64,000 nt of DNA, from assembly GCF_015767675.1 (NCBI RefSeq), contig NZ_CP065217.1, positions 186,001 through 250,000 of the forward strand, written 5' to 3'. The notes under the pieces are model-generated. The model worked only from the letters and a program-made list of their open reading frames with translations. It did not search any database and was not told the origin of the DNA. The position numbers were made by a program, and so were the translations under genes. Each line of letters opens with the position of its first letter. The first letter of the stretch is position 1. Shown here in pieces: positions 46,384 through 56,143 of the stretch. This DNA comes from Vibrio navarrensis. GTDB lineage: Bacteria; Pseudomonadota; Gammaproteobacteria; Enterobacterales; Vibrionaceae.

Positions 46384-47318
46384 CTTAAAGCCGCCATATA
46401 CTCCGCTACCCCTTCGGCGACAGTCTTAAACTCGACATCACAGCCAGCAGCGCGCAGTTTGGTTAGGTCGGCTTGGGTAAATTCTTGGTAAGCGCCTTTT
46501 AGATGCTCAGGGAACGGGATAGTTTCGATCTCGCCTTTGCCATGATGTTTGATCACCGCCTTGGCCACTTCTTCGAAGGACTCTGCATTGCCCGTGCCGC
46601 AGTTAAAGATGCCAGAGACACCGTTTTGCATAAACCACAAGTTCACCTTACACACATCGCCAACGTAGATGAAATCGCGCTTGAACTGCTCGCTACCTGC
46701 AAACAGCTTGGGATTTTCACCGGCAAGAATTTGATTATTGAGGTGGAACGCCACCGAGGCCATGCTGCCTTTATGCTGCTCACGCGGGCCGTAAACATTA
46801 AAGTAACGGAAGCCCGTGATCTGCGACAGTTTTTCACCGTGTTCTTCGGCATCTTGCCACAGACGACGCACGTAGTTATCAAACTGCTGTTTTGAGTAAC
46901 CGTAGACATTCAGTGCGCCTTCGTATTCCTGCTCCTCTTTAAATACCGAGGTTTCGCCGTAGGTCGCCGCAGAAGAGGCGTATAGAAATGGGATCTCGCG
47001 ATCCAAACAGTAGTGCAACAACTCTTTTGAATACTCGTAGTTGTTGAGCATCATGTACTTGCCGTCCCACTCGGTCGTCGCCGAACAAGCACCTTGGTGG
47101 AACACCGCTTCGATCGGGCCGAAATTGTCGCCCGCCATAATTTGGGTCAGAAAGTCATCTCTGTCCATGTAATCGGTGATGTCGAGGTCAACCAGGTTTT
47201 TGAACTTTCTACCATTTTTTAGATTGTCTACCACCAAAATATCATTGATGCCAATCTCGTTGAGAGCCTTAACAATATTGCTGCCAATCATGCCAGCACC
47301 ACCAGTTACGATGATCAT
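46377..47318 (-). CDS. hldD: ADP-L-glycero-D-manno-heptose 6-epimerase
   Basis: 313 residues, extended SDR. '[20 protein letters not shown]' (NADP site), '[20 protein letters not shown]', '[20 protein letters not shown]', '[20 protein letters not shown]' (YxxxK) and '[20 protein letters not shown]' are all typical of HldD/RfaD. It makes the ADP-heptose used by WaaF and the GT9 enzyme. The final residues (LRG-stop) are encoded by sequence continuous with the heptamer array, with the stop in a CCTAG unit. It marks the right border of the core locus in vibrios. Confidence 0.97.
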   Translation of the reverse strand: MIIVTGGAGMIGSNIVKALNEIGINDILVVDNLKNGRKFKNLVDLDITDYMDRDDFLTQIMAGDNFGPIEAVFHQGACSATTEWDGKYMMLNNYEYSKELLHYCLDREIPFLYASSAATYGETSVFKEEQEYEGALNVYGYSKQQFDNYVRRLWQDAEEHGEKLSQITGFRYFNVYGPREQHKGSMASVAFHLNNQILAGENPKLFAGSEQFKRDFIYVGDVCKVNLWFMQNGVSGIFNCGTGNAESFEEVAKAVIKHHGKGEIETIPFPEHLKGAYQEFTQADLTKLRAAGCDVEFKTVAEGVAEYMAALRG

Positions 47319-47590
47319 AAATCTTCCGCCATAGGTTAAAAATGCGTTCCGAGTTTAGCAGAAAAAGCGCAGACGAGGAAACAGGGCAAATCCGTGATGA
47401 AATAGGGCAGCCACACAGGTGAACTGAGCGTTACTTTTGATAGTCGCAGCAAAGTTATCCCAACCTCACATTTTTTTACGCAATATTCATGAAATAGTCT
47501 TTCTGTCTAATAATTAATCCATTCAGCAAATATATCGTCTACATTCATTCTAGTTGCAAATTCATCAATACAGTCATTGGTAGGATTAAT

Positions 47591-50500
47591 ATGACAATCT
47601 TTAGTCGCACCGTAATAAGCACTCTTATCGCGGCGGCACTTTCAGCCTGTGGCGGCGGGGATGGCGGCGGCAGTAGCCCAGACCCAGTCGACCCAGTTAC
47701 CCAAGTGCGTGCCATCAGTACTCAAATCGTCTCCGGTCAAGTGACATCAAGCAGTGGACAACCCGTCGCCAAATCGAGCGTTGCGCTTCAGTTCCAAAGC
47801 AGTGATGGTCAGTCATTGGTTGAACTGAGTACCGAAAGTGATGACAGTGGTTTCTATTCAATCTCCGTTCCTGAAATCAAAGCTGATGCTCACAAAGCCA
47901 GCCGCTTGGTCGTTTCAGTGGCGAAATCAGGGTTTGTTGAAAACGAAAAAAGCATCGACGTTAACGATCAATCCAATCGAATCTCGGTCAATGTGCTCTT
48001 GGCTACCGCTCTGGTCAACACGGTCAAACGTTCCGATCTCGGTTCTGTCGTGGTACCGGCCAATGGCGTGCCGAGCTTGCGCTTTTCTCTGGTGAAAAAT
48101 AGCCAAGGACAGCAGCGGGTTGTGGTCGGAGAGGTTTCCCCTGCCGCCGATGAAGATGTGCAGCTTGCGCTTAATCTTCCAGTGGCCAATATCGACCCGA
48201 ATGTTGATGTAATCAACAGTGAAGTGGCTTACTTCGATTCGAGTAATGCTAATGATATCCAAAGCTTCCCAGGCGAGTTTGAAGGGCAGGGGGAAACGGA
48301 TAATCAAGGGCAAGGGGTCAATTTTGATAACCAAAACAGCGATGAAAGCTATCGCCTGATCTCCAGCACCTTCAGCCAAATTCGTTTAACTGATGAAAAT
48401 CAGCAGCCATTACCACTGACCAATGTTCAGCCATCGGCCGGTGAAAGCCCATCCATTGTGATGATGGTGCCGAAAGGCTCTTACCCAACTATTCAGCGCG
48501 ATTTTGATTTAACCACAGACTCTATTCAGATCCCGATTTACGTCTATCGCAGTGGACAAGGTTGGCAATATGTCGGTAACGGCATATTGACCAATGATTC
48601 TGCTGGCGAGCAGGCCACGAGCACGACGGACATTCCGATTGACGATCAGGGCGTCATTAGCCTAACGGGCCAAGAAGCGTTGCAACTGTACGTTAAGGTG
48701 GAGATCAGCCAAGCCAACCAGTGGATTCAGTGGATCAACTTGGACTGGCCGATCAAAGCGGGCGTTAATACCAATATCTGTCTGCAAGGTAAAGTCAGTT
48801 ACCAAAACGGTGAAAAATTCTACGGGCAGATCAGCGTTCGCCTGCCTGATGGAGGAACCGAATGGCACTATATCGAAGATGGCGCATACAAAATTAACAC
48901 ACTGGTATCAGGCACTTCAGCCGAACCGACCAATGGAGCCTTGTGGTCCCTGCCAGTCTACAACCAAAAAACTTGGCAGACAGAATATGTGCAGATGCCA
49001 GCCACTCTCACCGTCGGTGGGTGTAATGATTTGCCCGAACTGGTGTTGGTCAACCCTTATGCGTGTACGTTAGAAGGACACACCTTTGAGTCGAATGGCA
49101 GCACGCCAGTGGCGAGTCAATACGTACGCATCAGCCACGCGCGTGGCCAAGATTACGCCTTCACCGATGCCAACGGTTATTACAGCCAAAGCGTGTTGTG
49201 TGACAGTGAGCTGGCGGTCAGCGCCCTTGGGCAGAACAAACCCGCGACGGTGACGAGCGTCGAAGAAAAAGCGACGTTGGATTTCACCAAAACCAACCAA
49301 CCGCCGCTACTTGGGGCGTTGCTGCGCACGCCATCGCAAATGAAGATCGATGAAAGCGCCGATCTGCGTTGGTCGGTTTCTGACCCAGATGGGGATGCTG
49401 TGACGGTCAATATCGAGTGCGAAGGCGATGACAACTGCACCATTGAGCGCAGTGGCACGCGAGCGACCATCACGTTCAGTTCGATTGGCGAGAAAACGCT
49501 GGTGATCAGTGCGGATGATGGACAAACCCGGGCCGATGGCAGTGCTAATCCAGTACGCCGCTTCCCGATTACCGTGCGTGACAGCGACAACATCGCGCCG
49601 CAAATCATCGGTTTTGATTACGGCAACACCCGCTACTCTGCTGGAGAAACGATTAAAGTCCAGCAAGGTAACCAGGGCATAGTCACCGCCATTGCCCGTG
49701 ATGGCAACGGCGACACGCTCAGCTATCAATGGAGTGGGAAATGCAGTGGCACCACGGATAAGTGCGATCTCGCGGCGGTCGAAGTTGGCGAACATACCGC
49801 CACACTGACCATCACTGACGATCACAACACGCCGCTCTCTAGCTCGGCCAACATCAAGTTCAACGTGGTGGCGGATCAAGCGCCAGTGATTGAGGTGCTC
49901 AGTGCTAACCCAAGCTCTGTCGGCAGTAACGGGCAGAACAACGTGACACTGATTACGCTGGCGGCGTTAGTGAGTGATGACTTTACCGCGCGTGATCAAC
50001 TGCAACTGAGCTGGCGCCTAGTCAACAGCGACGAGCAAGATGTCACCTCTTTGCTGGGCGAGGCGTCTGGGCAAACCATTCGCTTAGCGGCCAACACCAT
50101 CCCCGTTGGCAGTTATCAGGCGACGTTAAGCGTGACCGATACGGCAGCCACGCCAAACGTGAGCAGCAAATCGGTGGCGTTTACTGTGCTGGTGAATCAA
50201 CCACCGTCAGTGGCGCTCAGCAGTAGCGTCACCAACATCACGGTTTTGCAAGGGCAGACGAACAGTGAAGCGGTGATTGTCACGGCGACAGTGTCGGATG
50301 ACGATGGTAACTCAGGCCTAACGTTGGATTGGACCATGGCGAAAGGCGGTCAAGACATGAGCAGTGCACTGGCGTTGTCCGCTGACAAGCGGCAAGCCAC
50401 CATCGCGGCGAACAGTTTGAGCGCAGGCAACTATGTGATCACGCTAAAAGCGACCGATGCGGTTGGTTTGAGCAGTGAATCTCAGCTGACTGTGAGTGTG

Positions 50501-50830
50501 GTCGAAGACAAAGCGCCGCAAATTCTTTCGTTGACAGCAACGCCAAGAATTCAGCAAGCGAATGAGTCGGGCACCAACCCGGATGCAATTAACTTCAGTG
50601 TCAGCGTGAGTGACGATAACGACGACGCTCCAACAGTGGCGTGGACGTTTAGCTCGGGCGTATCGGCCACGGTCAATGGCAACAGTGCCAGCATTGCAGC
50701 CGAAAGCTTAGCGGTTGGCGAATATCAAGCCAGCGTCACAGTCACGGATAACCAAGGTCAGGCGACAACGCAAAACCTCGCCTTCTCGGTACTCGAATTT
50801 TCAGGAAACATCGGAATTATTGTCGAATAA
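47591..50830 (+). CDS. Large lipoprotein with Ig-like/cadherin-like repeats
   Basis: 1079 residues. Signal peptide and lipobox 'STLIAAALSAC' place Cys20 as the lipidated residue, followed by a Gly-rich linker 'GGGDGGGSSPDPVDP'. Residues about 45-140 look like a carboxypeptidase-regulatory/Ig-like domain ('GQVTSSSGQPVAKSSVALQF', 'DSGFYSISVPEIKA'). From about residue 570 onward there are four or five PKD/cadherin-like repeats of about 100 residues, each with 'VSDDDG' or 'VTDNQGQ' turns and '...YQASVTVTDN' strands. The C-terminus is 'FSGNIGIIVE'. Likely a surface or periplasmic extended protein. The next gene's product ends in a similar 'GVIVE'. The function is unknown. AGGA precedes the ATG. 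Confidence 0.82.
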   Translation: MTIFSRTVISTLIAAALSACGGGDGGGSSPDPVDPVTQVRAISTQIVSGQVTSSSGQPVAKSSVALQFQSSDGQSLVELSTESDDSGFYSISVPEIKADAHKASRLVVSVAKSGFVENEKSIDVNDQSNRISVNVLLATALVNTVKRSDLGSVVVPANGVPSLRFSLVKNSQGQQRVVVGEVSPAADEDVQLALNLPVANIDPNVDVINSEVAYFDSSNANDIQSFPGEFEGQGETDNQGQGVNFDNQNSDESYRLISSTFSQIRLTDENQQPLPLTNVQPSAGESPSIVMMVPKGSYPTIQRDFDLTTDSIQIPIYVYRSGQGWQYVGNGILTNDSAGEQATSTTDIPIDDQGVISLTGQEALQLYVKVEISQANQWIQWINLDWPIKAGVNTNICLQGKVSYQNGEKFYGQISVRLPDGGTEWHYIEDGAYKINTLVSGTSAEPTNGALWSLPVYNQKTWQTEYVQMPATLTVGGCNDLPELVLVNPYACTLEGHTFESNGSTPVASQYVRISHARGQDYAFTDANGYYSQSVLCDSELAVSALGQNKPATVTSVEEKATLDFTKTNQPPLLGALLRTPSQMKIDESADLRWSVSDPDGDAVTVNIECEGDDNCTIERSGTRATITFSSIGEKTLVISADDGQTRADGSANPVRRFPITVRDSDNIAPQIIGFDYGNTRYSAGETIKVQQGNQGIVTAIARDGNGDTLSYQWSGKCSGTTDKCDLAAVEVGEHTATLTITDDHNTPLSSSANIKFNVVADQAPVIEVLSANPSSVGSNGQNNVTLITLAALVSDDFTARDQLQLSWRLVNSDEQDVTSLLGEASGQTIRLAANTIPVGSYQATLSVTDTAATPNVSSKSVAFTVLVNQPPSVALSSSVTNITVLQGQTNSEAVIVTATVSDDDGNSGLTLDWTMAKGGQDMSSALALSADKRQATIAANSLSAGNYVITLKATDAVGLSSESQLTVSVVEDKAPQILSLTATPRIQQANESGTNPDAINFSVSVSDDNDDAPTVAWTFSSGVSATVNGNSASIAAESLAVGEYQASVTVTDNQGQATTQNLAFSVLEFSGNIGIIVE

Positions 50831-50847
50831 TTGGCAGGGACAGAACT

Positions 50848-52917
50848 ATGAAAACTCTATTCACACTTAAACCATTGGCAGTGGTTGTCGCTGCTGCAAT
50901 CGGCTTGGTTGGCTGTAACGGCGAGAGCCAAGTGGCGTCGTCCCCCGATGCCACTCAAGATCAGAAAAGCGCTTCGGTAAAACTGGCGGCCAAGTTCCCC
51001 GCGCCCGAAGCGGGTGCTTCCTGGATTGGTAGCGCGAGTGAAATTGAAATCGATTTTTATCGTAACCAGTATGTGGGCAGCCTCTCGGAAGCAGAAGAGA
51101 TACTCGAAGCTTACCGTTTTTGCCAACAAGACTCAGAAAAGCCGACCAACCAGAATCAGGCGGTGATGGTTGGCGACGAAGAGATGGAATGTTATGAGTT
51201 GCCAAACAACGGCATGAAAGAGCGCTTTGCGGTGGCGGCCTCACTCACCTCCACATCACCGACAGCATCAGTGAATCTCATGCCTGGCAAATACCGCGTA
51301 GAAGCCCACTTCTACGATGCGCAAGGTACTTTACGTGAAACCAGTGTCAGCTATGTCACCTTCACTGAGGGTGAGCATCAAGTCGCGCTCAAAGGGGTCT
51401 CTGCCACTTGGACTGCACAAACGCCTATCGCGCTCTCGTTGCTCAATAAAGCCCATGAGAAAGATTGGGATCCAGAAACCGAAGGCGTGCAAACGCCAGC
51501 CGAAGCACTGGGGCTAACGGGGAACATCCTGGGTTTGCATTTGCCAAGCTTGTATGGTTACTCGGGTAACTTGGGTAACAAGTTGAAATTGGAAGATGGT
51601 GAAGTGGAAGTGTTAACGGGCAATATGACCAACGGCAAAGCCTCTGCGGCGCTGTTAGCTCCCGTATGGCGAATTCAAGATGGCACCGGTGAGGCCGATC
51701 TACACCCCCAATCTAACCAAGATGGCCATGACACGGGTGATATGGTTGAGCCAGAAGAAATGGTGGAGTGGATGTCTCGCCACGATACGATTGCTGGGCT
51801 CTACCAGCAGTACGCGGCGGGGGAAAACAATGCGTTCATTGAACTCGGCAGCAAAGAGATATCAATCTCCTCTTTCGACTGGACTGATAAAGAGCAGGAT
51901 AAGCCGACGAACACCTTCTGGAGCGCCTCTGTATTAATGGGTGTTGCGCATGTCAGTGGTGATGACGAAGACGATGTGGAACGTAGTGGCTGGAATATGG
52001 GCAACATCACCTATTGGGATCCAAGCCGCAATCAGAATGTCGATTCCGGCATCAAGGTGTTAAATGTTCACACCTGGCAGGAGCAAAACAACTACGAAAA
52101 AACCTTCTTGGATGTCTTGCAAGGCAGCGCGAACGCGTTTGTTGGTGGCAATACCATTAATGGCTTCTTCATCGAAGTGGTTGAAAAGGGAACGGAATCA
52201 GATGGTGCCGAAATACCGGCTCAGTACCTCGATGCCTCACTCAATGAGGTGGCTGTGCAAGCGGGCTTGTTGGTTAAAGCCAGCGAAAGCTGTCATGAGC
52301 TAACAAATCAGGAGGTGAGCTTCAGTAACCAGTACCGTTGGGATGAAGAAAATAGCCGCTGGGTCGCAGGGACAACCAACGAGCTGTTGCGAAACGCTTA
52401 CAGTAATCTCTACCCAACCTTCAATAGCTATCGTAGTGGGCATCAAAGCCAGATTGATACCAACAATCTGAATATCAGTAATTATCAGGCTGAAATTGAC
52501 ACCGCTTTGGCCAATGGTGCTAGCGAGGCGGATGTTCAATGGATGAGAGATTCAATTACCAATTGGCAAAACAGAAACACTTTAGAGCTTGCGGCCATTG
52601 ACGATCTCAATACTCTGGAAGCCGAGTTTAATGCAAATGTTGATCTCAATGGGGATGGTACGCCAGAGCTGTTTGAAGATGGTGTGTTCTACGCAGAGGG
52701 CTATTCATCGGGTTACTGCAACATCGATACGCAGTGGGATTCAGAGCAGCAGATCAATACCTACTCACTAAACTGTGAAGGGGTATCGGAAGCTGTGACC
52801 GAAGTGATGGCTTACACCACCACCACCACGGCAACCATGTGCGTGCAACCGTTTACGCTCAGCGCCTCTGAACTGGCGATTGATTACGGCACCGATGGTG
52901 GCGTGATCGTCGAATAA
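50848..52917 (+). CDS. Lipoprotein of unknown function with C-terminal GVIVE tail
   Basis: 689 residues. Signal peptide 'LAVVVAAAIGLVGCNGES' with lipobox LVGC (Cys23). No family recognised. Residues around 75-180 form a beta-rich domain ('YRVEAHFYDAQGTLRETSVS'). The middle has acidic stretches ('SGDDEDDVER'), and around residue 600 there is a calcium-type 'DLNGDGTPELFEDG' loop. It contains several cysteines, probably disulfide-bonded. It ends 'IDYGTDGGVIVE', close to the ending of the upstream lipoprotein, 17 bp away in the same operon. A strong terminator follows. The pair probably works together at the cell surface. Confidence 0.78.
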   Translation: MKTLFTLKPLAVVVAAAIGLVGCNGESQVASSPDATQDQKSASVKLAAKFPAPEAGASWIGSASEIEIDFYRNQYVGSLSEAEEILEAYRFCQQDSEKPTNQNQAVMVGDEEMECYELPNNGMKERFAVAASLTSTSPTASVNLMPGKYRVEAHFYDAQGTLRETSVSYVTFTEGEHQVALKGVSATWTAQTPIALSLLNKAHEKDWDPETEGVQTPAEALGLTGNILGLHLPSLYGYSGNLGNKLKLEDGEVEVLTGNMTNGKASAALLAPVWRIQDGTGEADLHPQSNQDGHDTGDMVEPEEMVEWMSRHDTIAGLYQQYAAGENNAFIELGSKEISISSFDWTDKEQDKPTNTFWSASVLMGVAHVSGDDEDDVERSGWNMGNITYWDPSRNQNVDSGIKVLNVHTWQEQNNYEKTFLDVLQGSANAFVGGNTINGFFIEVVEKGTESDGAEIPAQYLDASLNEVAVQAGLLVKASESCHELTNQEVSFSNQYRWDEENSRWVAGTTNELLRNAYSNLYPTFNSYRSGHQSQIDTNNLNISNYQAEIDTALANGASEADVQWMRDSITNWQNRNTLELAAIDDLNTLEAEFNANVDLNGDGTPELFEDGVFYAEGYSSGYCNIDTQWDSEQQINTYSLNCEGVSEAVTEVMAYTTTTTATMCVQPFTLSASELAIDYGTDGGVIVE

Positions 52918-52949
52918 GGCCAATATCGAGTTAATCGTGTCATCGCTTT

Positions 52950-52990
52950 CATCACACCATGCTGCGACGTAGCATGGTGTGATGTTTTTT
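52950..52990 (+). terminator. Rho-independent terminator after the lipoprotein pair
   Basis: A perfect 14-bp stem CATCACACCATGCT / AGCATGGTGTGATG with a 7-base loop and six T's. Confidence 0.95.
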
Positions 52991-53125
52991 ATAGCGCAGA
53001 TAAATACGCTGGTTCACATTGGCTTTTATTGAACTGTTTGCGTGATACCGCTTGGCTTTTATCCATCAAGCAGATAAAAATTGAGTATCAATAGAAAGGA
53101 TATCTTCACTACAGGAATTGCACGG

Positions 53126-55699
53126 ATGCCGTACTTTCTTCGCCGTTTTCTTATGGTTTTCACTCTGCTTGGCTCAGCGTTACTGGCTAGCCATCCTGCG
53201 TTAGCGCAGAGCTGGTTAATTCGCATCAGTGACACCGGGTATAGCGAACGTTTTTCGCACCTAACGCCGCTGTATACTTTTACTGATCGAGACCGCCTGC
53301 TCAGTGTCAAACAAGCCGACCTCCTGCCTTTTTTCGCCGATAGCCAAGTGCGTTATATCGAGCCTGATGCGCTCTTGAAATTGCAAGAACCAATGCAATT
53401 AGAAGACCCAGTGCAACTTGAGGAGCCGTTGCAACCAGATGAACCACAGCCATTAAGCGATTTGCAGCAAAAGAGCGGTTTTTTGCGCGCCGCTCAGGCC
53501 GCCACTGAAGTGCAAGATGGCTTAGCGATTGCGGGCTTCTCGCAGCTCAGCGCAAGCGAGCGACAGTGCGATGCCATGCGTGTCGCGGTGCTGGATTCCG
53601 GTGTTGATATCAGCCATGCAGCGCTCAGCCATGTGCTTTTCTCTGCGCCTTTTGATGTGATCAACCCAAGCGCCAGCATGAGCGATCCGTTTGGTCACGG
53701 CACGCATGTAACGGGGATTCTAGCGGCTAAACCAAGCGAAAACAGCAGCGCTCAAGGGGCATGCAGCAGCGCACAAGTGATGCCAATCCGCTTTTTAGGC
53801 GACACAGGCGGCGGGAAAATCGCCGATGCAGTGACGGGCATTCGCTGGGCGATAGACCACCAAGCCAACATCATCAACCACTCTTGGACGGTGACCCAAT
53901 ACTCGCAAGCGCTGTGGGATGTAATGAAGGAAGCCGACCAACTCGGCATCATTCAAATTGTCGCCGCAGGTAACTCGGGTCTCGATCTAGAACGCGACGA
54001 CTTTGATGTCTATCCAGCCGAGTTTGCCGCCAAACTGCCCGCGATGTTAGCGGTCGCTAACTGGGACAACGCAAACCAACGGCTCAACAGCACCAGCAAT
54101 TTCAACTGGGCCAAGGCCGACTTAGCCGCGCCTGGCACCCATATTCTCAGCTTAGCGCCGAATAACGCCACTAAAACAGAAAGCGGCACGTCGATGGCGG
54201 CGCCATTTGTCACGGCGGCCAGCGCCATGCTTTGGCAACAAAACCCCAATTGGTCGGCGGGAGAGGTCGTCAGCGCCTTAGTGCAGCAGAGCCAAACTAG
54301 CGCGTCACTGGTTAGCCGGGTGAGGCAAGGACGCATGCTCAGTGTGGCCAATTTTGCCGATATCACGGCAACTGACCCGCAAGTGCTGTCGATTGAGCGA
54401 AGCTCTGGTCAGTTTCGTCTCGCCGGGCATCGCTTAGACGAAGTCAGCGCTTGGCGCTATCGCAGCGCTGCGCAAAACAGTACTTTGGCAGAACGTGAGC
54501 GATCACTCACACCGTTGCAATCCAGTGAGAGCTTGGTCTCTTTTAGTGATTGGGATATGCCAGCTGGCTGGCTGGAGTGGCAAAGCGCGGGCGGAGAGTG
54601 GAAGCAACTTGAGTATCTGCCTGATGTTCCTGCGCCCATCAATCTCTATCAACAAAGCATGGAGCGTGGTCAGCTGCTGACTTGGCAGGGCAGCGATTAT
54701 GCCAGCGAGTACCAAATTTACCGTACCAGTAACAAGAGCTACAAACAGAAGATTGCTAGCGTGAGTGGCATAACCAATCAGTATCTCGATAGCGAAGGCA
54801 GCAGTGACGCTAGCTATCAGGTGCGCTTGGTGTATCGCATCGAGGTGGGCGGCCGTGAGTTTGAACTAACTTCTCCGCTGAGTGAAAGCTCATCAGATTC
54901 CGTCGGCGAGGTCATCCAAGTGGGCCCGGTGCCGATGCAGCAAGAGGCGTGGGTGAGCTTTTTTGTTGACGAAACGAACGTGGACTTAGCCATCATCGAA
55001 GACACGCAAAATTTAGTGCACGAGGTGGTGGGCAACCGAGTTCGCCTTGCAACCGATGTGGCGCAAACCGGGCAAATCACGGTAAAAAACCGCCTCACCG
55101 AAGCGCGGCAAATGGCTTTGATTACCATAGCGGAAGCAGAAAACTGGGGCGTTTCGCTATCAGGGCAGTCGCTACGGCTGGATTTGACCTCTGCACAACT
55201 TTCTGGCGCGCAGCAAATTGCCGATGGACGCATACTGCTCTCAGGCCAATGGCTCGCTGCGCAAGGCGGCATTTTGATCCGCCCTGAGCAAGCAAACTAT
55301 CAGTTTACCCAAGCCAAAGTGATCGGTAGCAGCGGAGAGAGAGCGGTTATGTTAACTAACCGTGGGCAAAGTCTCGCCATCAGCACGGGTGCCATCGCCA
55401 ATGCGCAAAGCGCCGCAGAGCAAAGCGATACTTTTCAAATTCTGCTCGAAATGAGTGTCAGCCCTCTTGCGGTCGCTGGAGAGAAACGCAGCGACAGTCG
55501 CTGCTTTCTCGCCACGTCTCTGTTTGCCGACCAACCACAAACGCTGGCCTATTACCGCCACTTTCGCGACGAGGTATTACTTAATCTCCCCGGCGGCGAC
55601 TGGCTGGTGGCGCAGTATTATCACTGGTCCCCACGCCTCGTCGTCTGGGCAGAAGAGCACCCTTGGTTTAAAGCCGTAATGCGGTGGGTGTTGGGGTAA
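53126..55699 (+). CDS. Secreted S8 (subtilisin-like) serine protease with CFI-box-type C-terminus
   Basis: 857 residues from the ATG at 53126 (AGGA upstream); a TTG 15 codons earlier would spoil the signal peptide. The signal peptide ends 'ASHPALA'. A propeptide-like region is followed by a repetitive acidic linker ('LQEPMQLEDPVQLEEPLQPD'). The catalytic triad is Asp157 ('VAVLDSGVD'), His191 ('GHGTHVTGI') and Ser356 ('SGTSMAAPF'). After about residue 430 come beta-rich domains, including a fibronectin-like one ('YQIYRTSNKSYKQKI'). The C-terminus 'CFLATSLFADQPQTLAYYRH', then 'FRDEVLLNLPGGDWLVAQYY', 'SPRLVVW' matches the 'CFI-box' sorting-type tail. Probably exported to the cell surface or medium. 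Its target is unknown. Confidence 0.9.
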   Translation: MPYFLRRFLMVFTLLGSALLASHPALAQSWLIRISDTGYSERFSHLTPLYTFTDRDRLLSVKQADLLPFFADSQVRYIEPDALLKLQEPMQLEDPVQLEEPLQPDEPQPLSDLQQKSGFLRAAQAATEVQDGLAIAGFSQLSASERQCDAMRVAVLDSGVDISHAALSHVLFSAPFDVINPSASMSDPFGHGTHVTGILAAKPSENSSAQGACSSAQVMPIRFLGDTGGGKIADAVTGIRWAIDHQANIINHSWTVTQYSQALWDVMKEADQLGIIQIVAAGNSGLDLERDDFDVYPAEFAAKLPAMLAVANWDNANQRLNSTSNFNWAKADLAAPGTHILSLAPNNATKTESGTSMAAPFVTAASAMLWQQNPNWSAGEVVSALVQQSQTSASLVSRVRQGRMLSVANFADITATDPQVLSIERSSGQFRLAGHRLDEVSAWRYRSAAQNSTLAERERSLTPLQSSESLVSFSDWDMPAGWLEWQSAGGEWKQLEYLPDVPAPINLYQQSMERGQLLTWQGSDYASEYQIYRTSNKSYKQKIASVSGITNQYLDSEGSSDASYQVRLVYRIEVGGREFELTSPLSESSSDSVGEVIQVGPVPMQQEAWVSFFVDETNVDLAIIEDTQNLVHEVVGNRVRLATDVAQTGQITVKNRLTEARQMALITIAEAENWGVSLSGQSLRLDLTSAQLSGAQQIADGRILLSGQWLAAQGGILIRPEQANYQFTQAKVIGSSGERAVMLTNRGQSLAISTGAIANAQSAAEQSDTFQILLEMSVSPLAVAGEKRSDSRCFLATSLFADQPQTLAYYRHFRDEVLLNLPGGDWLVAQYYHWSPRLVVWAEEHPWFKAVMRWVLG

Positions 55700-55714
55700 A
55701 AGGCGAAAAGCGGG

Positions 55715-56140
55715 GAAAGAAGGTTGCTAGGAAAAGCGGGAAAAGCGGTCCTGGTTCCTAGGTTGCTAGGTTCTAGGAAGAGCGGGGAAGAGCGCTTTTT
55801 CTTCCGCTTTTGCATTTCCCAGGACCCAGGACCCAGAACCTAGAACCCTCTCTTCCTCTGTTGCTTTCCCTAGTAATCTAGTCCCTAGTAATCTCGCTTT
55901 TTCTTCCGCTCTTGCTTTCCTAGAACCAAGGGCCCAGAACCCAGGACCATTTTTCCGCTCTTGCTCTTCCGCTTTCGCTTTCCTAGAACCAAGGGCCCAG
56001 AACCCAGGACCATTTTTCCGCTCTTGCTCTTCCGCTTTCGCTTTCCTAGAACCAAGGGCCCAGAACCCAGGACCATTTTTCCGCTCTTGCTCTTCCGCTT
56101 TCGCTTTCCTAGAACCAAGGGCCCAGAACCCTCTTTTCCG
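55715..56140. repeat. Compound heptamer/purine-pyrimidine repeat array
   Basis: The left 80 bp are purine-rich ('GCTAGGAAAAGCGGGAAAAG', 'GGTTCTAGGAAGAGC'). The remainder is pyrimidine-rich, with CCCAGGA/CCCAGAA/CCTAGAA heptamers linked by 'TTTTCCGCTCTTGCTTTCC'. The two halves are roughly complementary. No gene: the apparent open frame inside it encodes only the repeat ('GKRKRKSKSGKMVLGSGPLV'). Confidence 0.92.
55911..56130. repeat. 63-bp tandem repeat inside the array
   Basis: The segment beginning TAGAACCAAGGGCCCAGAAC recurs at 55921, 55984, 56047 and 56110, an exact 63-bp period with three full, essentially identical copies and a partial fourth. Each unit contains the linker 'CCGCTCTTGCTCTTCCGC' and three heptamer-type words. 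Confidence 0.97.
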
Positions 56141-56143
56141 CTC

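Noticed and set aside
55885..56118. Open frame encoding 'GKRKRKSKSGKMVLGSGPLV' repeats
   Set aside because: It is the 63-bp repeat read as protein; 63 is divisible by three so any frame stays open. No start signal or family.
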